Of a stretch of 64,000 nucleotides of DNA, positions 24,001 to 33,140 are shown piece by piece; position 1 is the stretch's first letter; every line of letters begins with the position of its first letter. Under the pieces are notes generated by a model. It searched no databases. It worked only from the letters and a program-made list of their open reading frames with translations, and was not told where the DNA came from. The position numbers and the translations under genes are program-made. The stretch is from Salvator merianae (taxonomy: Eukaryota; Chordata; Lepidosauria; Squamata; Teiidae): the NCBI GenBank assembly GCA_003586115.2, contig QVOM02000034.1:110399610-110463609 (forward strand), in the 5' to 3' direction.

Positions 24001-26338
24001 TTTGCTTTTAGGTAATTGCTTTTAATGTTATTTTCTAGGTGTCGTCCAAGGAATGATAACAGGAATTAGAGGACTTTGCAATGGGCTAGGCCCTGCACTT
24101 TATGGTTTTATATTCTACATTTTCCATGTAGAATTGAGCGAGCTTCCAGTGACTGAACATGACCTGGGAGACAATGGAGCCACTGAGCACCATCCACAAC
24201 AGGTACTGCTCATGTTTTTAATACATGTAGTAGAGAGTGGTGTGGATTTGTTCACACCATATGTCTTAAGACAGCACAAAAAAATGTGTGCACGTTTGCA
24301 GACTTGTGTACATAAGAACATAAGAGGAACCCTGCTGGATCAAGCCACAGCCCACGTAGTCCAGCATCCTGTCTCACACAGTCGCCCACCAATTGCTTCT
24401 GGCCATTCTCAAGCAGAAGACAAAGACAAAACCTTCACCTGCTCTCGACTCCCTGCAAATGGGTTTTACAAGCATCCTTCCTGTCCTTCCACACTGAGAG
24501 GCAGTTCCTAAGCATCTATTCTAGTAGCCATTGATACGCCTGACCTCCATGAATCTGTCCAATCCTTTCTTAAAGCTATTTAGGCTGATTGCTGTCACCA
24601 CCTCTTCTGGTAATAAATTCCATAGACCCGGTGAAAAAATACTTCCCCTTGTCAGTCCTAACTCTCCTACCCATCAGCTTCATAGAGTGCCCCCTGGTCC
24701 TAGTTTAGCTGACAGATATTTCTGTTCAGAAGCTCTGATTGTCACCTACCTCTTTCTGAATATTACTGTGAACACTAGCAATGTGCACTAACATAAAAGG
24801 GCCAATTTGTTTTAGTAACAAACTCAAATTATCTATGGATCAAACTGTTCCAACTAGAACTGGGCGATCAATTAGTGCAACAGTTCAAGTGGTATCGCCC
24901 AGATGCAGCCCTGTATCCCTCCGTTGCATCTGTGGCCTTACCTGTCTTTTGTGTCTCACTTTTCCTGCCGGCCAGCATGCTTGCAAGGCCTCCTAGGCCT
25001 TTTAGAAGTGGAAGGCCATGGGTGTGAGAACCTGCTGGAATTCAGGTAAAAATAAAGGCCTCCTCAAAAGAACAGCTCAAATCTTTATTCAGAGTCTCCA
25101 CACTTGGCAGAGAAACATCATAACTGCCGGAAAGAATTCCTCTTCAGATTTCCCACAGGTACACCTCAGATCTCCTTCCCTCTTGCATCAAAGCAGTCAG
25201 TGTGCTTCCTATCACTTAATAACAGACAGTGACTACAGGCATCGGTTGTCCTTGAATATCACACCATAAAGTTTCACCAGGAGACATCTTTGGCTTTCCC
25301 ACTTGTTCCCATTCTCCCCTCCCTTCAACTGGCCCCAGCATCATACGTGGATACATTATGGAATATATGGCACTAACGAAGTTATAACATAAAATACATG
25401 GCATCCATAGCATGTATATAACTACATCAGAATAAGTGTGGCAAAAACATCCGGATCTGACAAAGGGTACTCCTGCGGGCTTTGTGCACCTCCACTTCCT
25501 ATTAGGCCTGAAAAACATGCCAGCCAGCTGGCTAAAACCTGTTTGCCGGTCATCCGTGCAGGCCATCATAAGGTAAAGTTGTGGTCGTGATGGGGAGGAT
25601 GCTGGGACACGATCAGGCAGCACTGTGCACATTATGGGAGAAAGGAGGGTTGAACCGAATGCACTGTTCAGTTCAAATACTCTTCAGTTCCAGAGTGAGC
25701 CCTCCTGGTTTGTTCTGAAACGGTTCTAAGTAGAATCAGTTTCACACATCCCTAAACAGTTGTTTCTATGCAGTAGCCCTTTGCAGTTTGTGAGATACTC
25801 CTGTGACTTTTGAACTCACTGCTCTTTGCAAAACTTGTTTTGTAGCCCATACCTTGGTAGATTTAGGATCGTTTGTGTGTTTGACTTTAAAATGCAACAT
25901 TGCTCCAGATCTTAGTTTAGGATTTATGAGTTGAGATTATTGTGCCCTTTAATTGCTGGGATGAGTGGGAAGATTGTTTTTTTTTTTTTAAGAAAAAAAT
26001 TGCTTTGTTTCTGTGCCTGGACACAATACGTCTATTTTACGTTCCAGTCATAAAATAAAGTGGAACAGAATTGAAACAAGGGGACTAAAAGGGAAATAAT
26101 ATTATTTAATTGCTCTGTGTTTTCCTTCCAGAATTCTATCATTCCTGGTCCACCATTCTTATTCGGAGCGTGTTCTGTATTACTGGCTCTACTTGTTGCC
26201 TTGTTTATTCCTGAACACACCAACTTAAATGGTCGATCTAGCAACTGGAAAAAACATTGTGGTAGTCATGGCCACCCACACAGTCCACAGGCCCCTGGAG
26301 AGGCCAAAGAACCTTTACTACAGGACACAAATGTATGA
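5918..26338 (+). CDS. MFSD14A: MFSD14A (HIAT1), major facilitator transporter, exons 2-12 (5' partial)
   Basis: Join 5918-6013, 7994-8056, 9985-10112, 12389-12503, 12948-13166, 18149-18262, 20422-20493, 22015-22127, 22709-22806, 24039-24202, 26132-26338. Every junction has AG/GT and keeps frame, giving 462 codons and TGA. Adding the 28-residue first exon of the human protein gives 490, the human length, so nothing appears missing apart from exon 1 upstream of the window. The product is an orphan solute carrier of the major facilitator superfamily, a multi-pass membrane protein; mouse knockouts are known for male sterility with defective acrosomes. The MFS motif A between helices 2 and 3 is visible as GALSDVWGRK, and the C-terminus ends EPLLQDTNV as in mammals. 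The paralogue MFSD14B is the alternative, but the SASS6-TRMT13 neighbourhood and near-identity to MFSD14A favour this call. The only clearly divergent stretch is a hydrophilic loop near residues 401-422. Confidence 0.97.
6014..7993 (+). other. MFSD14A intron 2
   Basis: AT-rich, with no recognised gene or transposon. It contains only the short hairpin at 7138-7165. Confidence 0.7.
7138..7165. repeat. Perfect 11-bp inverted repeat
   Basis: Arms agcctatcctt (7138-7148) and aaggataggct (7155-7165) match fully around a 6-base loop. It sits in intron 2 with no recognised element around it. Confidence 0.85.
7994..8056 (+). CDS. MFSD14A: MFSD14A exon 3
   Basis: Acceptor tttccag and donor gtaaga at 8057. 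The 21 codons (VLHETFPKHTFLMNGLIQGVK) form the loop after helix 1 and the start of helix 2. Phase 0 at both ends. Confidence 0.96.
8057..9984 (+). other. MFSD14A intron 3
   Basis: Non-coding. It carries a poly-C run near 8801-8812 and a SINE-like segment at 9555-9670. Nothing else is recognised. Confidence 0.7.
9555..9670 (+). repeat. tRNA-derived SINE remnant
   Basis: It reads cagcctggaaagcacaaggt, a decayed B box around cgggtttagtctc, then aatgacaaaccacttcttta and cccaagaa. The blocks and order match the SINE at 20041-20235; the 5' end is missing. Confidence 0.6.
9985..10112 (+). CDS. MFSD14A: MFSD14A exon 4 with MFS motif A
   Basis: Acceptor tttacag. It encodes GLLSFLSAPLIGALSDVWGRK and on to MKISP, including the MFS signature between helices 2 and 3. 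It ends on the first two bases of a Trp codon at a weak donor, gtgcgt, at 10113. Moving the junction by one base would destroy either the donor or the frame. Confidence 0.95.
10113..12388 (+). other. MFSD14A intron 4, with a GC-richer repeat-like block at 10855-11560
   Basis: The 10855-11560 block is clearly GC-richer than its surroundings and starts gggcctttttgcactcgcc, like other transposon ends in this window. Open frames inside it lack codon constraint and match no family I know. The rest of the intron is AT-rich and unremarkable. Confidence 0.45.
12389..12503 (+). CDS. MFSD14A: MFSD14A exon 5
   Basis: Acceptor ttcctag and donor gtatgt at 12504. The first base completes the split Trp codon, then 38 codons run WYFAVISVSG to ERSMAYGL through the next transmembrane helix. 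Confidence 0.96.
12504..12947 (+). other. MFSD14A intron 5
   Basis: A 444-bp intron in which I see no repeat or gene. Confidence 0.8.
12948..13166 (+). CDS. MFSD14A: MFSD14A exon 6
   Basis: Acceptor tccatag and donor gtaata at 13167. At 73 codons (VSATFAASLV to EQADPFA) it is the longest coding exon here. It covers helices 5-6 and the start of the central cytosolic loop. Phase 0 at both ends. Confidence 0.97.
14691..14950 (+). mobile_element. Sauria-type SINE
   Basis: It starts tgtgagccagtttggccttg with an A-box-like tggttagcgt. The B box ggttcgagtct is at 14747-14757. The body contains ccttgggcttgtcacagctc and cccacctacctcacagggtg, then ggggtataaaaaaccaac, and a (CTC/CTACTC)n tail ends near 14950. 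Block order and tail are those of the tRNA-derived Sauria SINE of squamates. It is oriented with the host gene and diverged, so not recent. Confidence 0.9.
15960..16770 (-). mobile_element. L1 LINE fragment, ORF2 endonuclease region
   Basis: Read on the minus strand, the piece starts near 16760 with a decayed KIVSLNV, the usual start of L1 ORF2. It continues through ATVYSPNKGQIQFLEKV (about 16500-16560) and DRSIWDSKS to ISDHAPVILELKMD near 16228-16262. These are the apurinic endonuclease motifs of L1 ORF2. Stops and frameshifts interrupt it throughout, so it is dead. The reverse transcriptase part is absent here. Confidence 0.8.
18149..18262 (+). CDS. MFSD14A: MFSD14A exon 7
   Basis: Acceptor gttctag and donor gtaagc at 18263. 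The 38 codons (SLKKVGQDSI to FFLYLRQ) enter the second six-helix half. Phase 0 at both ends. Confidence 0.96.
18645..18692. repeat. 24-bp tandem duplication
   Basis: Two identical copies of taatacatacaaaaagcatt followed by ctgc, at 18645-18668 and 18669-18692. Confidence 0.9.
19455..19540 (-). repeat. Antisense LINE 3'-end-like sequence
   Basis: tttgtttgtttataacattt and attccacccttcctaggact, followed by a second tatattccaccctcc, resemble the reverse complement of the 'gggcggaatataaat(aaat)n' 3' ends of L2/CR1-type retroposons. Confidence 0.5.
20041..20235 (+). mobile_element. tRNA-derived SINE
   Basis: An A-box-like agctcagtggta lies at 20049-20060 and a B-box-like ggtttgatccc at 20092-20102. 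These are followed by ggcaaaccacttctgtatct, a tandemly doubled gaggcgcccatg, and a 3' part ending catgactcgatggcacccaa. The head resembles a tRNA but the body does not fold as one, so it is not a tRNA gene. Confidence 0.8.
20422..20493 (+). CDS. MFSD14A: MFSD14A exon 8
   Basis: Acceptor catgtag and donor gtaaca at 20494. The 24 codons (IMRFSSESVA to SIVAQ) match the family helix 8 region with conservative changes only. Confidence 0.95.
20494..22014 (+). other. MFSD14A intron 8
   Basis: AT-rich. A stretch at about 21690-21765 (tttttatcctgcccttaagt, then ctcaaagtggtttgcaat) looks like a retroposon 3' end in antisense. Nothing else is recognised. Confidence 0.6.
22015..22127 (+). CDS. MFSD14A: MFSD14A exon 9
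   Basis: Acceptor ttctcag and donor gtaagt at 22128. It encodes TIVLSLLMRSIGNKN to GFGSEP and ends two bases into a Trp codon completed by the next exon. Confidence 0.96.
22128..22708 (+). other. MFSD14A intron 9
   Basis: A 581-bp intron; I see no repeat or gene. Confidence 0.8.
22709..22806 (+). CDS. MFSD14A: MFSD14A exon 10
   Basis: Acceptor ttttttag and donor gtaagc at 22807. It encodes MMWAAGAVAAM to RTADADQQ, a small-residue-rich helix, and ends one base into a Gly codon. Confidence 0.96.
22807..24038 (+). other. MFSD14A intron 10
   Basis: A 1.2-kb intron; no recognised element. Confidence 0.7.
24039..24202 (+). CDS. MFSD14A: MFSD14A exon 11
   Basis: Acceptor ttttctag and donor gtactg at 24203. 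VVQGMITGIRGLCNGLGPA to IFHVEL is strongly conserved. The following loop (about residues 401-422, TEHDLGDNGATEHHPQQ) is the most divergent part of the protein. Confidence 0.95.
24308..24720 (+). mobile_element. CR1-like LINE fragment
   Basis: It begins cataagaacataagaggaac, then ctgctggatcaagcc and agtccagcatcctgtctcac. Later come tccatgaatctgtccaatcc and cccatcagcttcatagagtg. This order of blocks is a very common non-LTR family segment in reptile genomes. No coding frame remains. Confidence 0.65.
24778..25756. mobile_element. Possible non-autonomous hAT-like element with nested sequence
   Basis: The left end tagcaatgtgcactaac and the right end, read in reverse as tagggatgtgtgaaac, resemble the hAT-type end of the 35577 element. 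Both ends carry internal gaacxgttc-rich sequence. I could not find an 8-bp target duplication. The middle (about 25040-25460) contains aaatctttattcagagtctc and could be a nested LTR-type piece in antisense. Confidence 0.35.
26132..26338 (+). CDS. MFSD14A: MFSD14A exon 12 (last coding exon)
   Basis: Acceptor ccttccag. It encodes the last helix (NSIIPGPPFLFGACSVLLAL onwards) and a hydrophilic His- and Ser-rich tail ending EPLLQDTNV, with TGA at 26336-26338. Confidence 0.97.
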   Translation, partial: NSIIPGPPFLFGACSVLLALLVALFIPEHTNLNGRSSNWKKHCGSHGHPHSPQAPGEAKEPLLQDTNV

Positions 26339-27620
26339 CGACAGAACTCAAGGACTCCTGGAGCAAGTTGTCTTTTATTTTTTCTCACCTGCAGTTCTGG
26401 ATGCACATTCCATTTCCATTGAAGGTGTCATTTTTTTTATTTTTTTTTAAGGTGGTCTTAAATTTATCTCTGCATGAAAACTAAAAGCCACACACAGGAA
26501 GTGGAAAATCCTCCAAAGAAGTTAAAATTTATTTGCTTTTTTTTTTTTTTTTAAAGAAAATTTTAAATGATTCTTGGATAAGTCCTAATCAAATATTACA
26601 TCTTTACAACTTAATTTTAAAACAGTTATATGCTCTGGGTATCAGCAAGTGTTTCTGCATCAATTTCCTGAAGGTGTTAAGCTTTATTCTTTTCCATACT
26701 GGTCTCAGTGAGACATAACTAGCCAGAATATGCTAGAGTTGGATATCCATCTGTTTTATTTGTAAAATCTTGGGTCAGATGAATTCAAAGCCTTAACATA
26801 GATGCACTTGACCAAGAAGTTGAATTGGATTGACCTTGGTCTTTCAAATCAGTGTCTGCCAGGCTTTCTTTGTTTTTAAAACACAATCATGTGTTGAACA
26901 CACATCCTGAACAGTACACACTCCTTCAAGTGCATTATTCTGCCGATTCGTTGTTCTGTTGAATTAAGTATAGTATCAGTATGTAGTACTTAAACTAGTG
27001 GGTAGATGAGCCTAGAAGATTTTGTTACTGGCTCTGAAAATCTACCTTCCAGAATACAATTTGATACCACTATGCTTTGGAAGTTTTGCATAAGGACCTC
27101 AACACTTGAATACACAAACTCAAGACTTAGCCTTGAAAATGTCAGTGTGTTCTATATTGGATTGCCATTTCTGTTACTGGACAAGATCAATAGCTATTAA
27201 AAACTTAGTACAATGTAGCGGTTGATCTGCTTTTTCTTACTCCCTTATTTGTGGAAGAATATAGGATGAGAAAAGAGTTAATCCCTGACTAGTAATTGAA
27301 GTGGCAATCTTTGCTCTATAGTGGCCTTTCAGGACTGTCACAAGTAACACTTCACAGCCAAGGGTTATAGTCCTGCCGTTTCAGGACCACAGTACAGGAG
27401 AGAGCTTTATACAATTACTCATGTGAATTTCTCAAATTGTATATTTTTGTGTCCAGTTGTATTATTTAAGTGTTCCTTTGTATAAAATGTGTATAAAATA
27501 TTGTATAGTTCAAAATCTTTTCATCTTGTACTGTGGTTATTGCTTAGCTTTTTTAACTCACTATGACTAAAGTTGAGAAACAATGTAAATACACTGTTAA
27601 TAAAGTTGAATATTTTAGTG
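26339..27620 (+). other. MFSD14A: MFSD14A 3' UTR (approximate)
   Basis: Follows the stop codon; AT-rich with T-runs at 26426-26450 and 26540-26553. The first canonical AATAAA is at 27599, so the UTR is about 1.3 kb if that signal is used. Confidence 0.7.
27599..27604 (+). terminator. MFSD14A poly(A) signal AATAAA
   Basis: The only canonical AATAAA on the plus strand between the stop and 27.6 kb. It is followed by agttgaatattttagtgtgc and a T-rich stretch suited to downstream cleavage factors. Confidence 0.65.
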
Positions 27621-30600
27621 TGCGTTTTTTTTAAAAGAATACTGTATACTATGCCTGTAGAGCTTGCTTTGTAGTAATATGTAGAAAATATTCCAGCAAT
27701 TACAGAACTGGGCATTTATGTTTCTATTGCTGTGTATTCAGATTATGGGTTCTTGTCAATTTTGTAATTACTTTGTGAAGAAGTAGAATACCTATTCGTG
27801 GGTTACTTAGTAAACTTAGCTTTATTGCTACTTAAGATGATGATTTAGAGTTAAAACAATGCAGTACTATACTGTTACTGATGTAATGGTCAGAATGGAT
27901 ACCCTTACTCAAGCAACATATAAAGGGGCTTGGTAGTGTCTGTCAGCTAGGGCATGGGTGTATGCGAAGGAGCTGGGAGGATCACTAACAACTGAAAGAA
28001 GATTGAATAGTACTGCTTCTTTGTGTGTTAATAGAGGTCTGTTTCAGAATAGAGATTATTCATGAGTCAGAGTTCTGCAGAGCAACTTGGCTGCAGACAG
28101 TGTTGCAAACCAAGTTCAGGAAATCACTGGACAACTTCTACAAAATGAAAGTAATGTTTTTATAAAGGAACTTCTCTTTGGGCTTGACAGAACAGGAAAT
28201 GCATGCCAAAAGGGTGAATAAGAACTGTGCACTGGGAAGTCCCAAGGAGGTGTTAAAAAGATGTAGAGGATGTTGGGCAAGGAAAGAAGATCAAAAAGTC
28301 AGTCATCTGGTCCACGTATATTGTCCCAGACAATGGCAAGTGATTGCAGGGCATACGAAACAAAAAACTGCTAGCCAATGTAGAAAGGGGTGGAACACTA
28401 TATAGAGACCAGAGATAAATAGGTGCTTGTAGACAGAGGATGAGGATCGGGTCCTCAGTACTGGGGAAGCAAGCAACTCTCAGAAATCAGTGGCAGCAGC
28501 TCAGAAGGGAAACAGTGGCTAGAGAAAGGGAAATAGTGATGATAAAGTAGAAGATAGAACAGCTGAAAGATGGAACTCTGGGAAAAGAACAGGCTATCCA
28601 GGAGGGGTACCATAAGAGGCCTACAGGTTGTATTTTGAACACTGCTGTAGATCAAATGGATTGGGTCTTGGAATTATTTGACAGAAATATACAAGAGATG
28701 GAAAATGCAACCTGTAAAACAGTTGACATGTGTCAAATAACTTGAGGGGCAAATCAATTGTCCATAAATTTTCTCCCATTTTCTAATGATGGAAGAAGCA
28801 AAAATAATATCTCACATGACTTCTGTCCCCAAGTTTCCTGAAATGATAAGAGAAATTGAAACCAATCCACTGTGTTGTGGGACCAAATTCTCAGTCTTGG
28901 TTGAGAGTGAAGTTAATTCCTTATGAGATGTCAACATGTAAATATCAAGGGCAGATAATTATGATGTAATTTTGCAGAATAATGAAGGAAAAATATCTGA
29001 AACGCATCAGCAAGGTTTCATGTCAAAATGAGTCAAGGGAGGAAGAATCATGCAGCTAAACACTACATCTGGGCATATATTTTGTTTTATAACAAGAAAA
29101 TTATATTCATTCCTTTGACTCAGGTTCTTACTCAAAAGGAAGAAGGGAAGAAATAGTTATAATCTGGTAGATTGTTCAATTCATGTGAAGGTTTGGGGCA
29201 AAAAGAAGACTTGCTTGAGCACCATGAAAAAGTGAATTCATTTTGGAGTGGACTGTTGGATCAGTCCATAAAAATCACTGAATTTGGACTGAATAACAGA
29301 TTAGGACTAGTGGAAAGTACTGCTAATTCAGAAATCCTGGCTAAAGTTATGATCACCAAAAAACTGTCTTAAGAGTCAAAATTCTGAGAGAAACATCCTT
29401 TTGAGATTCAAAAGAAGGCTATGTAATTGTGTAAGAATTCTTTTATTTTCAAGACTTAAACATATGACTTAATGCTTTAGCTACTCTCTAGCTAAAGATT
29501 TCTAGACAGGTATGTACAGGAATGCAGGGAAAGCAGCAACCTGATGCCTGAAGGTGATGAAATGAAGGCCGGAAGATGAATTGTCTTATAAAAATCACCA
29601 AACCACATGCAATAAAAATGCCAATGGATCAAACCCTTTTCATTTACATCACCACTTCAACAGCTGCCATGCTGCAGTGTGAATATGTTGTGTAGCATGT
29701 TACTTAGAAGAGAGCAGTTTGAACTGCTTGCAGAAACCAAAAGATAAGGGGTACATCAAAAGAAAAATAGGATGAGAACAGGACTGAAGGGGAGCTTTTT
29801 TCACTTTCCATCTTAGAATGGGATAATTATTCCATTCCAAGGTGGAACAGTCAGTCCCGGCAGTGTTGTGGCCATCTGCACTGTGAGGGCTGGCACAGCC
29901 TGGAATTGGGCTCCCAGCACTCGCAGTGTGAATGCTGGCCACCTGCCCTGACAGTGACTGTGGAAACGTCCGGCCACTGCCATGGTGACTGGAGAACGTG
30001 GCCCACTGCAGCCTGCAGCATTCACACCCAGAAGTAGGTGCAAACTCTGCATACTGGGAGCAGTCCAGCTGTGGACAATGGTTTAGTTAGCCACAGCTAG
30101 TAGCCTCTGGGAGCGTCTGCAGATGCTCCTGAACGCTTGGACCTCCACAAAGTGTGGATGCACTGTGCTAGTGAGCGTCTGGAGGCTTACTAGCACTCAA
30201 GCGCGAACATGCACTTTCACTTGGGAAACTGAACAGAAAACCTGTTGCAGAAGAATTATCCTTGACTCTTGCCCTTTAGACTTGGGTCAGAATCCATGTC
30301 CTCTATACACTGAGCTTGAAAGGGCTGAAAGTAAAATCCTCCCCAAGGTTTAAAGGACTGTCAGGTGGATGCTCTTTCACTAAATGGAAGGGACTCAGAC
30401 AGCCTATTATGTCTCATCACTAAAATCCTACTTAAAGCCTCATCTCCTAAAACAATCCCACAGGGATTCTCAGTTAAATTCATTGTAGATACCTGAGCAC
30501 CATACCAACATTTAACCACACTGCTCTTCTTGCTGGAGCTGAGTGGGCCATGCCTCTAGCTGTGTAGTGAATGGAGTCAACCAAGACAGTAGTAGAATTT

Positions 30601-33140
30601 TCATGCCTTGGTTAGCTTCTGAATTTTCTTCATGATTTATGGAAAAATATAAGCCATGGCAGTGGTCTGCAAAGAGCAAAATGGAAGCTCATCCTGTTTC
30701 TCAGTGGGCTGACATCCACCATGTTTCAGAATGATAGAATAAGAGAAAGGAGTCAGCATAGTGAAAAGATAGTTGGTTGATTGCTCAGAAGAATAGAATT
30801 GCTAAGAAAGTGCTGGGAATCTCTTGCTTTTGGTAGGAATGTTCCATTCTTTAACAATGATGCCAGTAAGCTGACTGGGCAATGGATCTGATTTAGAGAA
30901 CTTTGACACAGATGGCCAAAGATGGACCATGAGTGCTGCTATAGAGGCACACTTGGAGGGATGCCCTTATTTGAGAGTCCAGTGGCAGACAAGGTTCTTG
31001 CTAACAGAGGTTAAAAATAATCTGGATTGAATAAGCAAGTTTACTCTGATTCCATCCTCAAAAATGGAATAATCAACCACTCCCTTTCCTGATCCCTATC
31101 TGTTACCTCAGTCACAGACTGAGAAGAATTGCCTTGAATTCCAGCAGCCTGCTCAGAAGAACAATGGTGCTGCTTCCTGCACTTGCATTTATGAGGCAGA
31201 GGAGCTCTTGTTTTAGAATGCTTTGAGCCTAAAAATGTCTTTAAGCCCTATAACATAGTGCATTGAAATTGGGAAACTAACATTTCACTGAAAGCACATA
31301 TACCTTCCTTCTGTGAACACACAGACTGAGATTAAGGAGTGTTCTCTGGAGGAAAATCACTAAACTCATCCTTACTAGAGGAATCGGAAACCGAGGCTTA
31401 AGGAAAGGGAAGTGAAGTAGATCAAGGATGGGAGGAAAGATTGGCACTCATACGCTGTGAAGCAGCTCAGGGTATATTCTGATAAGTCAAACCCCCTGAT
31501 AGGCTGAAGTGCAGATCTTTCTGGAACCTGCAGAGCACAATCCTGAGATGGAGGCTGAAGGGCAGCACCCAGCAAGGAATGTGGCAGGTCTGAAAAAGGA
31601 AACTATGAAGCAGTGCCTATAAGGGCGACCTGAGAGCTGACAGACGCAGATAAAATGTTTTATAAAAACATTTTATAAAAGTAGGCCGTGAAGCCAAAAG
31701 CACTGCTACAGAATGCCGCTCCTCAGGCACTCCACTCCATTGTTGAGGAGCAGAAAGAGGCAATAAATACTTTCACAGACTGTGAAGTTGCCTCAGTAAC
31801 AGGAGCGAACAGCTGAGGAGAAGGTTGCGCTTCAGGAGCCAGTTTCCCTGACAATCGTACAACAGCAGTCTCAGCAGCTTTTTCTGCCACCTTCCCAGCC
31901 ATAGACTTGATCACCTCTGTTATTTTTAGCAGAGCTGGACAAGGCAGGCTGGGAGCAACCAGGCTGCTGCATGTCACCCTGTAACAAACAAGCGACAAAT
32001 TTGAGAGCAGAAGAACTCAGCAAATCTCCATTTAGTTGAACTCAGAAATGAAAGTATTTTTTCCCTCCAGGGTGGAAAAAAAAGAAATGCTGCCATATCA
32101 AAGGGAATGGGCCAGCTGATGAGGAAAAACAGAGGTTTTTATAGGACTGCAGAGCTTTTAAGACCTCAGTTATGCTCATCTATCATTCTAGGTGCATGCG
32201 GAATTTAACCCTTTAGTGAAGAACCCCAGCAACTAATCCAATGGGAATGCAGAATGTCAGTTGAAATAGAAGGAATGCTAGTCGTACGTGATGAATACAA
32301 ACACTGAGATGTAAGATACCTGCTACATTCCCAAACGAGATCTGTCACAGACTGCAATGATAAAACCCACAAATGCCATGCAAGATGCAAACTTCTGCAC
32401 ACACTCTGGACAGGCCAATGGCAAAACTCAACAGGAATGGTAAGAACACCTCCTACTTCTGATGACTTATGAAGATGATGAAGATGGAAGCCACTCCTGC
32501 TGCAGTGGCATGTCTCTGGCAGAATGCTTTGACAGCAAACACACAGTCACGCACCCATTCCACACAAAACTCACCAAACCCGTGCAAAGTGACATTCACC
32601 ACACAGATGGGAAAAAGCTCCAACATGCTGCAGAGTTGCCTTCTGAGCTCTAAGTTCCAGTATGATAACGATACTAATGATCTACTCCACTTCATTCCAT
32701 TAATTTGCACTGAGAGGAAATTTCTCATTTAAATCAATGGAAGTTTCAACTGGGCTAATCAACACAAGTCAACAAAGGAAAAAAATCACACAATACCAAA
32801 AATCAGAGTGCATTAAGAGGGGACAGGTCACAATTTGTAAAAACATAATAGTGAAAATGTACTGTGCGAAAGCATACGCGGTTTTCCTGTATTCCATTTG
32901 AAGTGAATGGTCGCGTGATTTTGTTTCTTAGCATTATTTTTCCTCACCAAAGGCCAAACCAGTATAGCACTGAATTGAAATTTGCAACGGTATTCTGTCA
33001 GGGCATGAGTTCCTGAGAGTAGCCTAAAAAGATGACTGTAGGATTAAAGAATTATATACACTTCAAAGGAACTGTAGACTCTAATATTTAAACTTGCTGT
33101 GTTTAAGTATTAAATATTAAAATAGTCGCAGAAGAAATTA
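27621..33140. other. Intergenic region between convergent MFSD14A and SASS6
   Basis: About 5.5 kb in which I recognise no gene. One end of the palindromic DNA transposon family is at about 29796-29850, and GC-richer sequence that may be its body runs to about 30230. The remainder has scattered short open frames on both strands with no motif and no family match. It is probably old repeat sequence. Confidence 0.6.
29796..30230. mobile_element. DNA transposon fragment with TAATTA-centred palindrome
   Basis: It starts cttttttcactttcca. The palindrome at 29806-29847 has 21-base arms with three mismatches and centre ataatta. GC-rich sequence follows. The start matches the element at 54101-54907, but no matching right end is found here. 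Confidence 0.5.

Larger units (their letters stand above)
24203..26131 (+). other. MFSD14A intron 11
   Basis: Nearly filled by two repeat blocks, a CR1-like LINE fragment (24308-24720) and an hAT-like block (about 24778-25756). The last 370 bp contain a T-run and the acceptor. Confidence 0.7.

Noticed and set aside
24203..24511. Apparent extension of MFSD14A exon 11 as a 152-codon frame
   Set aside because: The frame merely runs past a good donor into a CR1-like repeat. The next exon at 26132 restores the known C-terminus.
25216..25632. 138-codon minus-strand frame
   Set aside because: Inside a repeat block in an intron; no recognised domain and no splice support.
28178..32740. Possible fossil gene or retroelement in the intergenic region
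   Set aside because: Several 60-90 codon frames on both strands, but none shows a conserved motif or consistent orientation. I could not support any element name.
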